From Symbiobacteriaceae bacterium (GTDB taxonomy: Bacteria; Bacillota_E; Symbiobacteriia; Symbiobacteriales; Symbiobacteriaceae), in assembly GCA_027356675.1 (NCBI GenBank), contig DAHVXO010000286.1, positions 1 to 15,872 on the forward strand: a DNA stretch of 15,872 nucleotides. Reading direction: 5' to 3'. The notes under the pieces were generated by a model, which was given only the letters and a program-made list of their open reading frames with translations, ran no database searches and was not told where the DNA came from. Both the position numbers and the translations under genes were made by a program. Below, piece after piece: positions 14,883 through 15,872 of the stretch (the stretch's first letter is position 1; the number at the start of each line of letters is the position of its first letter).

Positions 14883-15872
14883 ATGGTCCGGCAGGATCTG
14901 TGGGTCGCCCACCTGGATATGGACGCCTTCTTTGCCTCGGTCGAGCAGCGGGACAACCCACGGCTCAAGGGAAAGCCGGTGGTCGTCGGCGGGTCGCCAA
15001 ACTCTCGGGGCGTGGTCAGCACGTGCAGCTACGAAGCGCGCAAATTCGGCGTGCACTCGGCCATGCCATCCCGGGAGGCGCTGCGCCTCTGCCCGCACGC
15101 TATCTTCATCCACCCTCACATCGAAAAATACGCCGACGTGAGTCATCAGATCCGTGCGATGATGCGGCGGCACACGGACATCATCGAACCGATGTCCCTG
15201 GATGAGGCCTACCTGGACCTGACTGGTCAGGATGCCATCGCCGTGGGTCGGGCCTTGAAGGAGGCCATTCGCCGGGAACTGCATCTCACCGCCTCAGTCG
15301 GGGTGTCCTACTGTAAGTTCCTGGCGAAGCTGGCGTCGGATCTGGAGAAGCCCGACGGTCTTACGGTGGTCACCTGGGAGCGGGCGCAGGAACTGCTCCC
15401 GACGCTCCCGGTCCGGCGGCTCTGGGGGGTGGGGCCGGCCAGCGAGCAGGCGCTCAAGGCGGTCGGGATCCACACGTGCGGGGAGATCCTGCGCTACGAC
15501 CCCGAGGTCCTGCGTAAGCACTTTGGTCGCCGGGCCGATGAGCTTATCCTTCTGGCGCAGAGCATCGACCCCCGCCCGGTGGAGACCAACCAGGAGGTCA
15601 AGTCCATCGGCGAAGAGAACACCTTCGCTCAAGACCAGACGGATCGGGCGTACCTGACCGGCGTGCTGGAGCAGTACGCCGTCAACCTGGCAGCGCAACT
15701 GCAGCAGTACTCCCTGGCCTGCCGTACCGTCACCGTCAAGATCAAATGGAACGTATTCGTGGAGGGGGGTCCCACCGGCGGAGACTTCCTTTTGATCAGC
15801 CGCAGCCAGACCCTGCCGGGCCCTACCACCGATGCGGGCGAAATCGCTCGTTTCGCCCGGGATGTGTTTGCC
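14883..15872 (+). CDS. dinB: DNA polymerase IV, Y family (3' end outside window)
   Basis: Error-prone translesion polymerase; 330 codons are visible. Palm and fingers: [12 protein letters not shown] with metal ligand Asp12 and likely steric-gate Phe17, [19 protein letters not shown] near 45-62, and the second metal site SLDEAYLD with Asp107 and Glu108. Thumb: [22 protein letters not shown] near 138-159 and LWGVGP at 180-185, a helix-hairpin-helix element. The little finger starts near 240 with GEENTF and continues past the window. The segment at about 288-302 ([15 protein letters not shown]) is a few residues longer than the usual strand turn. The ATG at 14883 has GGGAGG 8 bases upstream; an in-frame ATG at 14850 has no clear site and would add 11 residues. 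Expression should be SOS-controlled through the LexA box upstream. A beta-clamp binding tail, expected at the C-terminus, cannot be checked. Confidence 0.95.
   Translation, partial: MVRQDLWVAHLDMDAFFASVEQRDNPRLKGKPVVVGGSPNSRGVVSTCSYEARKFGVHSAMPSREALRLCPHAIFIHPHIEKYADVSHQIRAMMRRHTDIIEPMSLDEAYLDLTGQDAIAVGRALKEAIRRELHLTASVGVSYCKFLAKLASDLEKPDGLTVVTWERAQELLPTLPVRRLWGVGPASEQALKAVGIHTCGEILRYDPEVLRKHFGRRADELILLAQSIDPRPVETNQEVKSIGEENTFAQDQTDRAYLTGVLEQYAVNLAAQLQQYSLACRTVTVKIKWNVFVEGGPTGGDFLLISRSQTLPGPTTDAGEIARFARDVFA

Overview
The window reads as chromosomal DNA of a GC-rich Gram-positive bacterium, probably a GC-rich member of the Bacillota such as the Symbiobacterium group. That placement is an inference. 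It rests on strong AAGGAGG-type ribosome binding sites, a LexA box of the Bacillus type (CGAAC-N4-GTTCG) before dinB, a YpmS-like envelope protein, an esterase made as a lipoprotein, and GC-rich third codon positions. I see no phage, transposon, CRISPR, rRNA or intact tRNA. Eleven substantial genes and one likely small gene fill almost all of it; the longest stretches without a gene are about 200 to 230 bases.

Layout. Bases 1-1433 (-) hold an ABC-F ribosome-associated ATPase cut by the window edge. Bases 1565-4764 (-) hold a two-gene ABC operon (ATPase ybbA and a two-FtsX-domain permease ybbP, overlapping by 4 bp), divergent from a GDSL esterase lipoprotein (4856-5563, +). This repeats the E. 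coli tesA / ybbA-ybbP arrangement. Next is a divergent two-component pair: a membrane histidine kinase (5590-6726, -) and a NarL-type regulator (6845-7462, +) whose phospho-acceptor aspartate is replaced by tyrosine. The regulator converges through a strong bidirectional hairpin terminator on a YpmS-like anchored envelope protein (7509-8165, -). A divergent spacer with two small palindromes separates that gene from a likely 51-residue exported peptide (8365-8520, +).

The right half is all on the + strand. It holds a membrane-anchored protein with an NTF2-like and a TPR-like part (8753-9694), and a glycoside hydrolase family 2 protein that keeps its nucleophile but has Asn at the usual acid/base Glu (9739-11922). 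These are followed by a subgroup Ib aspartate-type aminotransferase with its own promoter and terminator (12013-13209), murD outside any recognisable cell-wall cluster (13292-14656), and a LexA-controlled dinB (14883 to the right edge) with a structured leader.

Most genes are housekeeping. The points most worth a second look are the Tyr-for-Asp regulator, the GH2 protein with an altered active site, the small exported peptide with its palindromic upstream region, and the conserved tesA-ybbAP linkage.
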